The position numbers and the translations under genes were made by a program. From positions 1 through 31,974 of the forward strand of contig MU401790.1 in assembly GCA_022579005.1 (NCBI GenBank): a DNA stretch of 31,974 nucleotides, in the 5' to 3' direction. The stretch is from Poronia punctata (lineage: Eukaryota; Ascomycota; Sordariomycetes; Xylariales; Xylariaceae). The notes below the pieces were generated by a model. The model was not told the origin of the DNA. It searched no databases and saw only the letters and a program-made list of their open reading frames with translations. Position 1 is the first letter of the stretch, and each line of letters starts with the position of its first letter. Positions 21,102-30,850 of the stretch are shown here, piece after piece.

Positions 21102-21195
21102 GGGCGAATGGTCTAGGGGTATGATACTCCCTTCGCATCTCTGGATATCAGAGCTAGCTTGGGAGGGGTCCGGGGTTCAATTCCCCGTTCGTCCA
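21102..21195 (+). tRNA. tRNA-Ala(CGC) with a 22-base intron
   Basis: The acceptor stem pairs GGGCGAA (21102-21108) with TTCGTCC (21188-21194), with discriminator A at 21195. The G3-U70 wobble pair, the main identity element for alanine, is present. The anticodon stem is CTCCC (21127-21131) with GGGAG (21161-21165), and the anticodon CGC is at 21134-21136. The intron, 21138-21159, lies after position 37 as usual for nuclear tRNA introns and can fold by itself (CTCTG-GATAT-CAGAG). The T stem CGGGG/CCCCG encloses TTCAATT. The B box is GGTTCAATTCC at 21174-21184 and the A box lies around 21109-21119. The D arm (GGTCTAGGGGTATGAT) looks like that of eukaryotic tRNA-Pro, but the anticodon and G3-U70 argue for Ala. 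CCA is not encoded. Confidence 0.9.
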
Positions 21196-21204
21196 TTGAT
21201 TTTC

Positions 21205-21211
21205 TTTTTTT
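21205..21211 (+). terminator. RNA polymerase III terminator of the tRNA gene
   Basis: A run of seven T bases, ten bases after the end of the mature tRNA, as expected for Pol III termination. It is flanked by shorter T runs. Confidence 0.8.
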
Positions 21212-22882
21212 GCTTTTCTCTCTGTCCTTTAAATACTAGATGCAAAGAGCGGCCGCGGCTGTTTGATTAGAGATGTTGATCCCTTTTTCGTCTTTTTCTC
21301 GCTCCTTGTGAGTAAAGATATAACTTGAGACCAGCAATGGCTGGTGGAGGATTTGTGGTGGGCTACGACACGACAAAACCGGCTTTCCACCCCCGCAGAA
21401 TCCTGTGGACCGCCGCTCGGGAACTTTTGGAGAATGATAGATCACCATGTAACTCTTTATTAATAAGCCCGGATACTAATTTTAGTCGTGTTTGTTTAAA
21501 GGCAGACTCAATATGATTATTCGTGGTTTCAAATTGTACCCCTACATACCCTCACTCAGGGAGAATGAGACGACATCAAAAAGGAATGCAAAGAGCAGGG
21601 TCTTCGGGGACCCCTTTGCCGGGCTTCTTACCCTACACTAGGTAGTCTGCTCGTGACAGAAATGGAGTAAACAGCTTACGAGTACAATATCCCACAGTCT
21701 GTGTTCCTGTGTAGCAGGCAGACTCTCGTACAATTGCTAACATATTCCTAGCAAATGATTTATTTCCCCGACGCATATGTTGATAATATCCGCTTGGCTC
21801 GTCTGGTACCTCTACGCTTATTGTACATAAAGGTCTTGTCCACCACCACTTACCTACCTTGACACGCAGAAGAGACTGGTTCAACAACGAACCGAACCTC
21901 AAGAGCGACCAGACTGCCGAGCGAGCGGCAACAATCACGGCATAGACCATATACTGCTAGTAATCCCGATCTTCCACGATATCAGTGTCCAATCTAGTAT
22001 CGTAGACGACAAAACTACGGAGGATAGATATTATACGCAGTTCCGGTCTAAAAGGTTCAAGGTACGACTTCACACCGCTGTCAATAAATCAATAAATCTC
22101 AAAGAAAATAGAGCCGACATCTCTGGTATAAGCCACTCTACGAGTATAATCATGATTTTCCAGACAAGATCGACTGGAGCTATGAACATTCTCGAAATGT
22201 GGCTCCAAAAGAAACCAGCGCCTATCCTATCTAGGTAATTGGAAGTAGCTTGTACTCATCTGCGGCTTAGCTGTTGGTTGGAGGAAGGATTTGGCTTGGC
22301 ATGATCCCCTGGTCATGCCGTCACTGGTAATGCTCACCAGAAAGCTTCAATCCCAACGAAATGTAACTGCGTGGTGGTGGTCTCGATAGGCTCATTTCGG
22401 CTCAGGGTACAGGAGATGGCCCATGTTCAATCTTCTCCGGAAAGAGACTGACTACTTAGGTACACCTACTTTCCAGATTCCGACTAGAGTCGTTGAAGAA
22501 AGCTTCGCAACGCAACATTGCCGAGTGACAAAATGAAGGCTTGTTTGCAGTGCCACACACACTTGCTGCCGCCAATGACATTGACCCCAAAATGTAGTTC
22601 GTTATTTCAACAAGGTTGGGTTGGGCACGTGGGTATCTACCAAGAAATTATAAAGAACGGGATTGTGGCCTGCGCCTCACGATTGTGGTCTACTAACTCC
22701 CGACTGACTACCAAGGCGATCATCTGAGGGCAATATATAAGTCAAGAAGACTTCCGTTGTACGATTTTGAGCTCACCAGGCGCTTCGATATTGAACTACC
22801 ATCTCAAGACTCACTCCCTAATTACTTTGAGCTCCCTTTTCCAAGACCTAACCTACCAATAAACACATTCAAACCTGGAGCA
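21212..22882. other. Intergenic region, tRNA to Tubby-like gene
   Basis: About 1.67 kb without a supportable gene. TACGAGTA motifs occur at 21677-21684 and 22139-22146. The longest ATG frame, minus strand 21633-21950 (105 codons), has no recognisable features. The frame reaching back to 22757 belongs to the next gene's reading frame but starts with TTG, so I treat 22757-22882 as leader. Confidence 0.5.
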
Positions 22883-23872
22883 ATGGACTATACAGAAAAG
22901 GCAGAAGTTATGGCCTACAACGATCGTCACTATGCTTCTGTTGATCCGCGTGAACGACAGAAGTCGGAAACAGACACTTTCACCATGGAAAAGCCACCAT
23001 CGGTCCTTTACCATCCTATTCCCACAGTCATGAAAATGTACTATCAATGGAACTTGGCTGGCCTCAAGTATTACCAGTATGCCTACCCGACTCACGTCCC
23101 GGATCCCCCCCAAGCTTGTTGTTACACAAGAGAGGGAGAAACCACCAATAACAACTAACACGCCTTCTCTCCCAGCGTCTGCGGAACAAATGAGCGCGAG
23201 CGAATATTCACCGTCGACGTGCACACCGGCCACAGCTTTTCCGGACCCCTAGGGATGAAGCCGGGCATGTACTTACTCAACGGGCCGAGCCACAAAGACA
23301 CGCCCGTGATCGCCGCAATCGGCCAAGATACCGTACTCTGCGGCTTGACTTTCTCGAGGGACAACATCATCTATCTGCCCAGCACCGACGGGCAGAAAAA
23401 GTGGGATACCGAGAGGATGCGCGCGCGCACTACGCCCAAGCCCGATAATAATATCCACTTCTGTTTCAGCGTCGATGTTGGGGGTGGGCGTCGCGAACGT
23501 TTCGAGTGGAGGAAGGTGATGAAGTCGGAGAGGGATGAGAGTACGCCGCATGGTGGCTTTAAATTGTTGTGGATGTCTGCTGAGAATCATGATGATGATT
23601 ATGATAATGGTGGGCCGAGCACTGGTGATGATTACTCAAAGATACCGGTAGTCGCCGTTTTCTCGTGGAATAGCTTCTTCGACAGCCCGAAGCATCCTTA
23701 CGATCTGACACTCACTGGCGACGAACGGTTCATGAAGCTGGGCGAGCGGTGTTTTCTGATGGTACTCATCACGGCGTTGGGGCTGCATTGGCTGAATATC
23801 AATGGTTTGACAGGTCGGGGGCCGGTTTCCATGGTGGAGAAGGTTAAGGGGACGGGGAAAGAAGGGAGTTGA
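22883..23872 (+). CDS. Tubby C-terminal/LURP-one-like fungal protein, 2 exons
   Basis: Exons 22883-23076 and 23176-23872 give 296 residues. The open frame runs back to a TTG at 22757, but the first ATG is at 22883. The intron (23077-23175, GTATGC...CCCAG) removes an in-frame stop at 23156-23158 and joins GLKYY to HVCGTNERERIFTVDV. After a polar N-terminus (1-45), the core has the fold signature I associate with fungal Tubby C-terminal-like/LOR proteins: MKMYYQWNLAGLKYY (50-64), IFTVDVHTG (75-83), YLLNGPSHKDTPVIAAI (97-113), then a hydrophilic segment. The core continues with HFCFSVDVGGG..RERFEWR (159-177), GGFKLLWMS (191-199) and VVAVFSWNS (223-231), ending in a hydrophobic helix near 252-271 (GERCFLMVLITALGLHW). 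The Tubby/scramblase fold has a beta barrel around a C-terminal hydrophobic helix, consistent with this. The function of the fungal group is unknown. An acidic His/Asp-rich loop lies at 201-218. Confidence 0.75.
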
Positions 23873-24241
23873 TGCGCTTCTCTACCTTGTTTAGCGGAGA
23901 GCCCGAAGAAAAGAGATTAGCAAGAACTAAATAGACAAGGAACGTACCTATGTAATAATAATATGCTATTAGCTGCCGACATAAAGAAGACTGTTCGTAT
24001 AAGTATGTCTAATTCATTAGTCTATTCTAATCCCAGTTTGATTCCCTCCATATTAATGCATCCTTATTAGATGGTAATCATGCCCATATAGTTACCCCCC
24101 AACAAGCTTGCCCGGTATACAAGGCGTGTGTGTGTGTAGCAGACACACCGGTCGACCACCAAGTCCCGTCAAATTTCGAGCTACACCCTCTATCATGCTC
24201 ACTTCACCCCTCGCTCCAATAATATTTTTAATTGTCGTTGT
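23873..24241. other. Intergenic region between convergent genes
   Basis: About 370 bases between the 3' ends of the Tubby-like gene (+) and the membrane-protein gene (-). A short GT repeat lies at about 24126-24138. The plus-strand frame 24108-24305 overlaps the last exon of the membrane-protein gene on the other strand and is not supported. Confidence 0.5.
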
Positions 24242-25010
24242 TCACTCCAGCTTAGCAGGAGCATCACCCTCAAGACCCTCGACTAATGTGCTGCCAAACT
24301 CATAGCACATGATGGCAGGGAAAATGAGCCAAGCACCACTGCAGTAAGGGGTTGGTTAGCACACTCCTTTCCATCATGACATGACATTTTTGGCAAACTA
24401 CAAACTCATAGGTTAGACTTACTTAGGGATGATCCAGAAAATAAGCAGATCCCAAAAGTTATTATGACCAATATTCTCGAAACCCGAGAACCATTCGCAA
24501 AGCCCTTTTCGCACATAATTAGCCAACAATCATCTTTCCCACACGCGAAAGAGGGAAAAAGTGAAGAGAGAAAAAAAAAAAGAAAAAAAACTCACAATAA
24601 AGCACAGTCTTGCTAACAGTCATAATAGCCGCACTAAAAGCGACCAAAACCGCCGCACCGGCCTTTCCCCCAACAAGCACCTTCCTACTCTCGTTTCCCT
24701 TTACCTTGACGTTGACGTCGACGCCGCCCGTATACCACGCCCAGTAATAGTACAGATACATGACGGATTCGACGACGTTCATGAAACTCTGTGCCGAGGT
24801 GAAGCCCGACCCGGCGTTATATGCTTTCCACCCGTACACGTGGTCGATTTCGCCGTAGAGCTTGTAAGGGGCCCAGAGGGGCCAGTGCAGGAAGCCGCCT
24901 TCCATTGTCCATGGGCGGAAGAGCGCGTATATGGAGTCCCATGCTATGAGGGGGAGGGATATCGCGAACCAGAGTTTGACTAGGTTGCTGGGTTCGTGTG
25001 TGAATGGCAT
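24242..25010 (-). CDS. Uncharacterised multi-pass membrane protein, 3 exons
   Basis: Minus-strand exons 25010-24596, 24504-24423 and 24338-24242 give 197 residues. Intron 1 (24595-24505) is GTGAGT...AAAAG and intron 2 (24422-24339) is GTAAGT...TGCAG. Without splicing, the frame would run into a poly-Phe stretch from the T-rich start of intron 1. Hydrophobic segments lie at about 12-31, 75-93, 116-138 and 155-178, suggesting four membrane spans. Conserved-looking motifs are WDSIYALFRPWTMEGG (24-39), LHWPLWAPYKLYGEIDHVYG (41-60), and EWFSGFENIGHNN followed by WIIPNGAWLIFP near 142-173. These match a family I recall from many filamentous fungi that lacks a characterised member. Overall topology is reminiscent of EXPERA/EBP-type four-helix proteins, but the motifs do not prove this. 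The gene has a GT-rich leader just upstream. Confidence 0.8.
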
Positions 25011-27177
25011 TTTTTGTGGTGTGTGTTTGTGTGTGTGTCTTGTCAGGATAGGTGGGAGGAGTGTGCTGTTGTTGTTCTTACGAATGGGGATATTAAGATT
25101 ATAGTATTCTGCAAACTGGATGGTATATACGACAAGATAGAAAATATTGAAAGAGAATAATAATTAAAACTAAGAATGAGATGCGAACGACGAGCTAATA
25201 TATTGCTATATATATTTATCTAAGCGACGTACCTCACTTCCTACAGGACATCATTTGTTCCCTTTAACATGATTTGGAAGAGATGCGGCAAAGCGATCGT
25301 ACGAGAGGTATCTCGAAACTACCAGCTGCTTGCAAGTTACAATGCAGCTTATTCATTACTCCGTTGTTTAAAATGCCGGTATGCATCGGTGCCTGCCCAA
25401 GTGGCTGTGCTGCGAGCTTGGAATTCAAGTCTATTTATTCAGCGTATTCGGGTCTGACTTAGTTCCACGTCACTTGAGTAGTGGAAGGGACCGGTGGCCC
25501 GGTATTTGAGTTTCGCTTTGTTATGCGTTTTTTTTTACCCGCATCTCCGTCCTCGCTTCCGAACATTTCTCGTTACCTGATTGGTAGTGGTGTGCGGGGC
25601 GAAGTATCTAGGTTAGAGGGATGAATCCACCACGGATTTAAGGTAGGCGTTGCTCGGGCACTTGGAACCTACCTTTATTCGGATTACCTATCCCTCCCTC
25701 CCTTGCAAAGTGTATTGTATAATGCAAGGCCCGTGGTGGAACTGTATTGTTTGTGCGAGTAGGTAGACGGGAATCTGATGCGGCGTAGGGAGATTGTGGA
25801 TTATTACAAAGCAAATGATGCTATAACTTTCGCCTGCAAGTACTACGCGTACACATCACCAGCCCCTCTCGCTAATGTACCGCCGTCATCTTCCCGGTTG
25901 GACGGTTGCGGACATATAATTTGGCACGGAGGTATATATAACTATACAATCCAACGAGTTCGGATCCGAACATACAGGTAACTTGACTTGATTTAGTTGT
26001 CCAGCAAATCCTTTTCACAATGGTCGCAATCTGCCGGCTTACAATAATGATTTTGGAAATCCACACGACACGACGGCGGCTTAAAACTTCTTCATCTTCA
26101 GTTTGTCAGGTTAGTAAGTACATGTAAGTGAGGACCTTCCTCACAATTAATGTTTGTTTTGTCCTTTTAATAACCTACCTACACATCAATCTCGAACTGT
26201 TGGTTTGCTCCTCGTCGCTCGAGACGCTCACCCCACCTCGCCGGGTTTTATAATCTTGACATAGGTAATTCAAGCATTCTCCGTACCACCCCGCCAGCAT
26301 GCCCGAAAAGCCGGGTCGACGAGACCTTCTTGATTTGTTGTAAAGGTATAATCAAATGCGCCCATCTCAACAATTACATTGACCGTCAAAGATTGTATCT
26401 ATCTATTTCATTGCCTTGCTGCGGTTATGTGATCTGCTTCACCAACACGATGGAAGATGAAATCGCAAACCCCCGGAAGCCTATCTCGTAAGGACGAGGG
26501 TCGAATCCCCAATACCGTTTTGTATGATTCGGTGTAATAAAAGGAGAGAATATAAAACACTAGGTTAGGTTATATCTCATATGAGTAAGGACTAAAGCGA
26601 GACGTGAAGGATCCTCTGGCAAGGAAAGTATCAGCATTTTCCGGACTATACTATACAGTTCCCACCCCCATCTCCTGAACCCCGCCGAAGAAACGTGCAT
26701 ACGGCAGTTGAACATATTGAACCCGCAATAATTCATCATCATACATGAAGAAGAAGAAGAAGCAGCAGCAGCAGCAGCAGCCTCCTCCTCCTCCGCCTTG
26801 GCATCTTGAACCTTTTCAGAATCGCCATTATTCCAGACTCACAAGCGCGTTTTAAATAAAGACTGTAACACATATCTGTCTTCTACGTGTGAGAGCATCC
26901 GCCCAATGAAGATTTCGAAACCGCCAAGTCCGTATGCATTGCTGATCTCTTCACGTATATACTTCTGAAGAAGACGGTTTACGAGTAGTCAACGCGCACG
27001 CATGCACGCGCAAGGGGGAATTCTGGAGTCTAAACCTGCCTTTACTACCGGGTTTTAGGTCAAAGCTCCCTTTAGACTACTACGAGTACTTTACCGAGTA
27101 TATAGATGACCTAAGGTTAACCCCCCCCCTATAACCTATAGATTACCTATGCTTACCTATAGGTTACCTTTGTAGGT
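25011..27177. other. Gene-free region up to the right island border
   Basis: About 2.2 kb without a supportable gene. Just upstream of the membrane-protein start is a GT-rich simple repeat (about 25015-25040). The compound microsatellite at 26745-26798 and TACGAGTA motifs at 26980-26987 and 27081-27088 lie further right. Near the border, 27110-27177 holds a nine-C run and several imperfect TTACCTAT/ATAGGTTACC repeats. Short frames at 25269-25462, 25778-25981, 25872-26066 and 26560-26742 have no recognisable features. GGGTCGAATCC at about 26508 resembles a tRNA B box, but no tRNA folds around it. Confidence 0.5.
26745..26798 (+). repeat. Compound trinucleotide microsatellite (AAG-CAG-CCT)
   Basis: After an ATG at 26745 come five AAG, six CAG and then four CCT, one CCG and one CCT, all in one frame that continues to a stop at 26853-26855. 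The frame would give a 36-residue peptide of runs of Lys, Gln and Pro plus a short tail. It is most likely a simple repeat rather than a gene. Confidence 0.75.
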
Positions 27178-27189
27178 TAATGTATTAAA
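27178..27189 (+). repeat. 12-base direct repeat at right island border (copy 2)
   Basis: TAATGTATTAAA, identical to 2986-2997 and in the same orientation, at the point where balanced sequence turns into A+T-rich DNA. Confidence 0.5.
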
Positions 27190-30100
27190 ATTTTTTTAGT
27201 ACTTTTTAATAGTCTTATTTATTTTTATTTTACTTCTTTTGCTTATATTTTTTTAGATTTTTTTTTTAGCTAAATATAAGTATTAAGTATATATAATTTT
27301 AATTTTTTATATAATTGTTTTTAAATTATTTTTTTATTTTTCTTTTACCTTTTTTTTATTATATTATTTATATATTATTTTAACTTGCTATAATATTTAA
27401 TATTTATGCTAACAATGTTTAAGATTTAAATTTTTTTTTTTTTATATACGCTAAAAAAATAAACTTTAACATTTTAAATTTTATTATGTACTTAACTATT
27501 AAAAACAATATAATTAAAAAATAGCTTATTAGTTTAAATTAAAAAACGCTTATTTGCTATACTTTTATTAATTAAGTAAAATAATAGTTTTATAATTATA
27601 TAAAAATATATATTAAACGTTTAATAAATAAATACTTAAACGCTTTTAAAACGTATATTAATTTTTAATATGTTTTAGTTTAATTTTTAAAAGATTTTTA
27701 ATATATACTAGCTTAAAGTTAAAAAACTTATTTATGCTGCTAAGATTTTTAAAATACTAAAAACGTTTACTAATAAAGTTGCTTTTATTATTTTAATAAA
27801 AGCTTTTAATAAAAACAAAGTAAAAAACTTGTTAATAACTATAAGTTATTTTATTTTTATTATTTATTTTTTATTTAAGCTAATTATTTTAAAATTTAAT
27901 ATAGTATAAAACATATAATAGCTTTTTATTTTATAATATTTTTTATATTTAGCTTTATAATATTTAATTGCTTATTTTATATTTATATAAGCAGCGTAGC
28001 TTGCTTATATAATTTAGTTAAAATATTTGCTTATATTAAAGTTATGATAAATATAGTTAAGCGCTTTTTTTGCTATTTAAACGTAACTAAAAATATAAAA
28101 CTTTTATTATAAAGCTATTATATATAGTAGCTACTTTTAAATTATTTTTAATTTATTTTTAATTTATTTTTAAAAAGCAATAAACAAATTTAATAAATAT
28201 ATACGCGTTTTTATAAATATAAATTATATTATAAACTATAAGCAAGCTGTTAGCTTTAAGTAATAATAATAAATTAAAGTATAAGTTTTTTTTTATTTTT
28301 TTTATATAATATATAAAGTTTAATAAATATAAAGGTAATTATAAGTGTTTAGCATTATATATTTATATATTTATTAAAGCAAGCTGCTATATTATTAGCT
28401 AATTATTTTTTTTAACTGTTGCTAAAAAAATTTGTTTTATTTTTTAAATTAATTTAAAAGCTTATTTAAAACTGCTTTTATATTTTTTTAATAGCAATAA
28501 AAAAATATGCTATTACTTTAAAAGTATTTAAGTATAAAAAAGTTATTATAGTATATTAAACAAGTATTATAATATAGTATAGTTATTAATATATTTTAAA
28601 TAGTTAAAGCTTATATTAAGCTACTTGCTTAACTAGTTTTTATTTTATATAACGTTATTTTTAAGTTTTTTATTTTTATTAACTTTAAAGCTATATTATA
28701 TATTATAATAACTTTATATAGCAAACATTATTACTTTTTTTCTTTGCTAATAAAAACGCTACTGTTTATTATTAATACTATTATATAAATTATTTATTAA
28801 ATTAATTAACTTAATATAAGCTTAAGTATATATTTTTTAACTATATATTTAAAGCTTTTTTTAATAGTTTTTAAATATGTTTTTAATATTAAAAAAGCTA
28901 AAGGCTTTTTTAAACAAGCACTAAAGCTAGTTAATTATTAATATTTATAAAAGCTTTGTTAATATTAACTATTTATAGTATATTATTTAAAAGTAACAAA
29001 TTTTGCTTTTTTTTTAAGCATATAAAAAATTATTTTTGCTTTTTAGCAAAAGTATAAACAAAACTTAAAAAAACATATAAGTAATAATACAATATTATAA
29101 CTTGCTATTTTTTTGCTAATTTTATTTATATAGTATATTTAATAGTTTATTTAATTAAATAATAACTACTTAGTTATTTGCTTTTTTAAAGCATAAGTTG
29201 CGCTTTAAAGTTTGCTTAAATTAAAAACTTTTATAATAAATATAAACTATAAATATATAAAAAGCGCTTTTTATTATAAGGTTATTTAAGCGTTTTATTT
29301 ATATATTGTATAAAAAAGTAAGTATTATTATTTAAATTATTTTTTAATTATTTTTAATAATATTTAGTTTTTTTTTTTACTAAGTTCTTTATAAATTTTA
29401 AGTTAAGCAAAATATATTATTATATATTTTATAAAGTTTTTTATATTTTTAAACATTAATATTTTATTATAATTAAATAAAAATATGTTTATAGTATTAG
29501 TATTATTAAAATAACTTTAAATTAAAGTATAAGCGTTATTTAAAAGTTTAGCTAATTTTTATAAAAAAGAATTTTTTAAAACTTTTTTTTTATTTTATAT
29601 TATATTAATGCTATAGCTATACTAAGTATATTTTTAATAAAGCGTTATTATAATAGTTAGCAAACAATATAGCAAAAGTATTAGTTTGCTATATTATACT
29701 ATAATATTGCTATTGCTTTATTAAAGCAAAATAAAATATAATAAAGTTTATAATAAGATTATAAGTATATACTATAAAAACTAATTTTAAAACAATTTAA
29801 GTGCTTTTTTTAATATTATACTTTATATAAAAACGTTTTTTTAATTTAAAAAAGTAAGCAAAGCATAAAAAAGCTATAATAATAGCTACTAAATTTTGCT
29901 ATATAAAATTGTTAATTTTGCTAAAAAATTAAAACATAATTTTAAAAAATATAAACGCTATTAAAATTATATACGTAGCTTTATACTTTTAATTTAGCTA
30001 ATATTTTTTATTATTAAAAGTAATTAAATTTATAAAAAAAATAAATTAAAACTTAATATTATAAAACAAAGCTATAAAAAAGTTTTTAATTTTTACTTTA

Positions 30101-30850
30101 TACTAAAATACTAGTATTATAAGTTAGTTTAATATTACTATAATATTATAAAGTAAGCTTTTTATTAAAAATATACTTATATATAGTTACTAATAAATAA
30201 ATTAAAAAAATAACGTTAAAATAAAAATATAAGGTAGCTTAATAAAAAAGCTATAAAGTTATAAAGCTGTTGCTATACTATATATTTATTATCTTAAAAA
30301 TAAAGCAGCAACGTTTTTAAAACAAATTTATATATAAGCAAAGCTAATAGCAAAAACTTTATATAAAGTTATAAATTAAGTATATTATCTTTTAGTATTT
30401 TTAATACAATATAAAAGCAAAGCTTTTAAAATTAAATACTAAGCTAAAAAAGTATAAATTTTTAACGCTAAATTGTTTAAAGCTAAACTAGCATATAATA
30501 AAACAGTTTAAATTATAAAAAGCGCTAGCTAGTACTTTTTAAACGTTAAAAAAACTTAAAAAGAAAAAAAAAGAGGTAAAGGCTATATTAAAAATTTTAA
30601 AAAAAGCTGCTAAAGCAAAAAAAGCAAAAAAAACGTTATAACTTTAATAAAAATTTAAGTTATAGCAAAAAAAAATAAAGTTAAAATTATAGTTAAAAAA
30701 TAAATAAAGTGTTTATTGTTTTTTATTTTTTTAAATATATAATAACAATAAAAATTTAATTTGTTTATATTATATTTTTTTTTAATTTTTATTTATTTAT
30801 TTTTTATATATTATATATTTATTATTTTTTAATATAAAATATAATAAAAT
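27190..30850. repeat. A+T-rich, RIP-like degenerate DNA (right flank)
   Basis: About 3.7 kb of nearly pure A/T sequence with scattered GCT, AGC and ACG words, like the left flank. There is no open frame of 60 codons, no recognisable element and no clear tandem unit before the satellite. I infer an old repeat region erased by RIP. Confidence 0.85.

Noticed and set aside
21633..21950. 105-codon minus-strand frame
   Set aside because: Starts with ATG but lacks any recognisable feature, and a TACGAGTA intergenic motif lies within it.
22757..22882. N-terminal extension of the Tubby-like protein
   Set aside because: The open frame begins at a TTG codon; the first ATG is 22883, and fungal nuclear genes rarely start at TTG.
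24561..24983. 140-codon plus-strand frame
   Set aside because: Antisense to exon 1 of the membrane-protein gene, whose three exons splice cleanly into a hydrophobic protein.
26440..26525. Possible tRNA or tRNA-derived element (GGGTCGAATCC, near B-box; CTCGT-AAGG-ACGAG hairpin)
   Set aside because: No A box, acceptor stem or anticodon arm can be drawn around it, and position 54 of the T loop is not T.
2998..27177. Idea that the island is a Starship-type giant element or a biosynthetic cluster
   Set aside because: No DUF3435-type tyrosine recombinase at either end, no polyketide, peptide or terpene synthase, and the genes are mixed housekeeping and uncharacterised types; only the 12-base border repeat hints at insertion.
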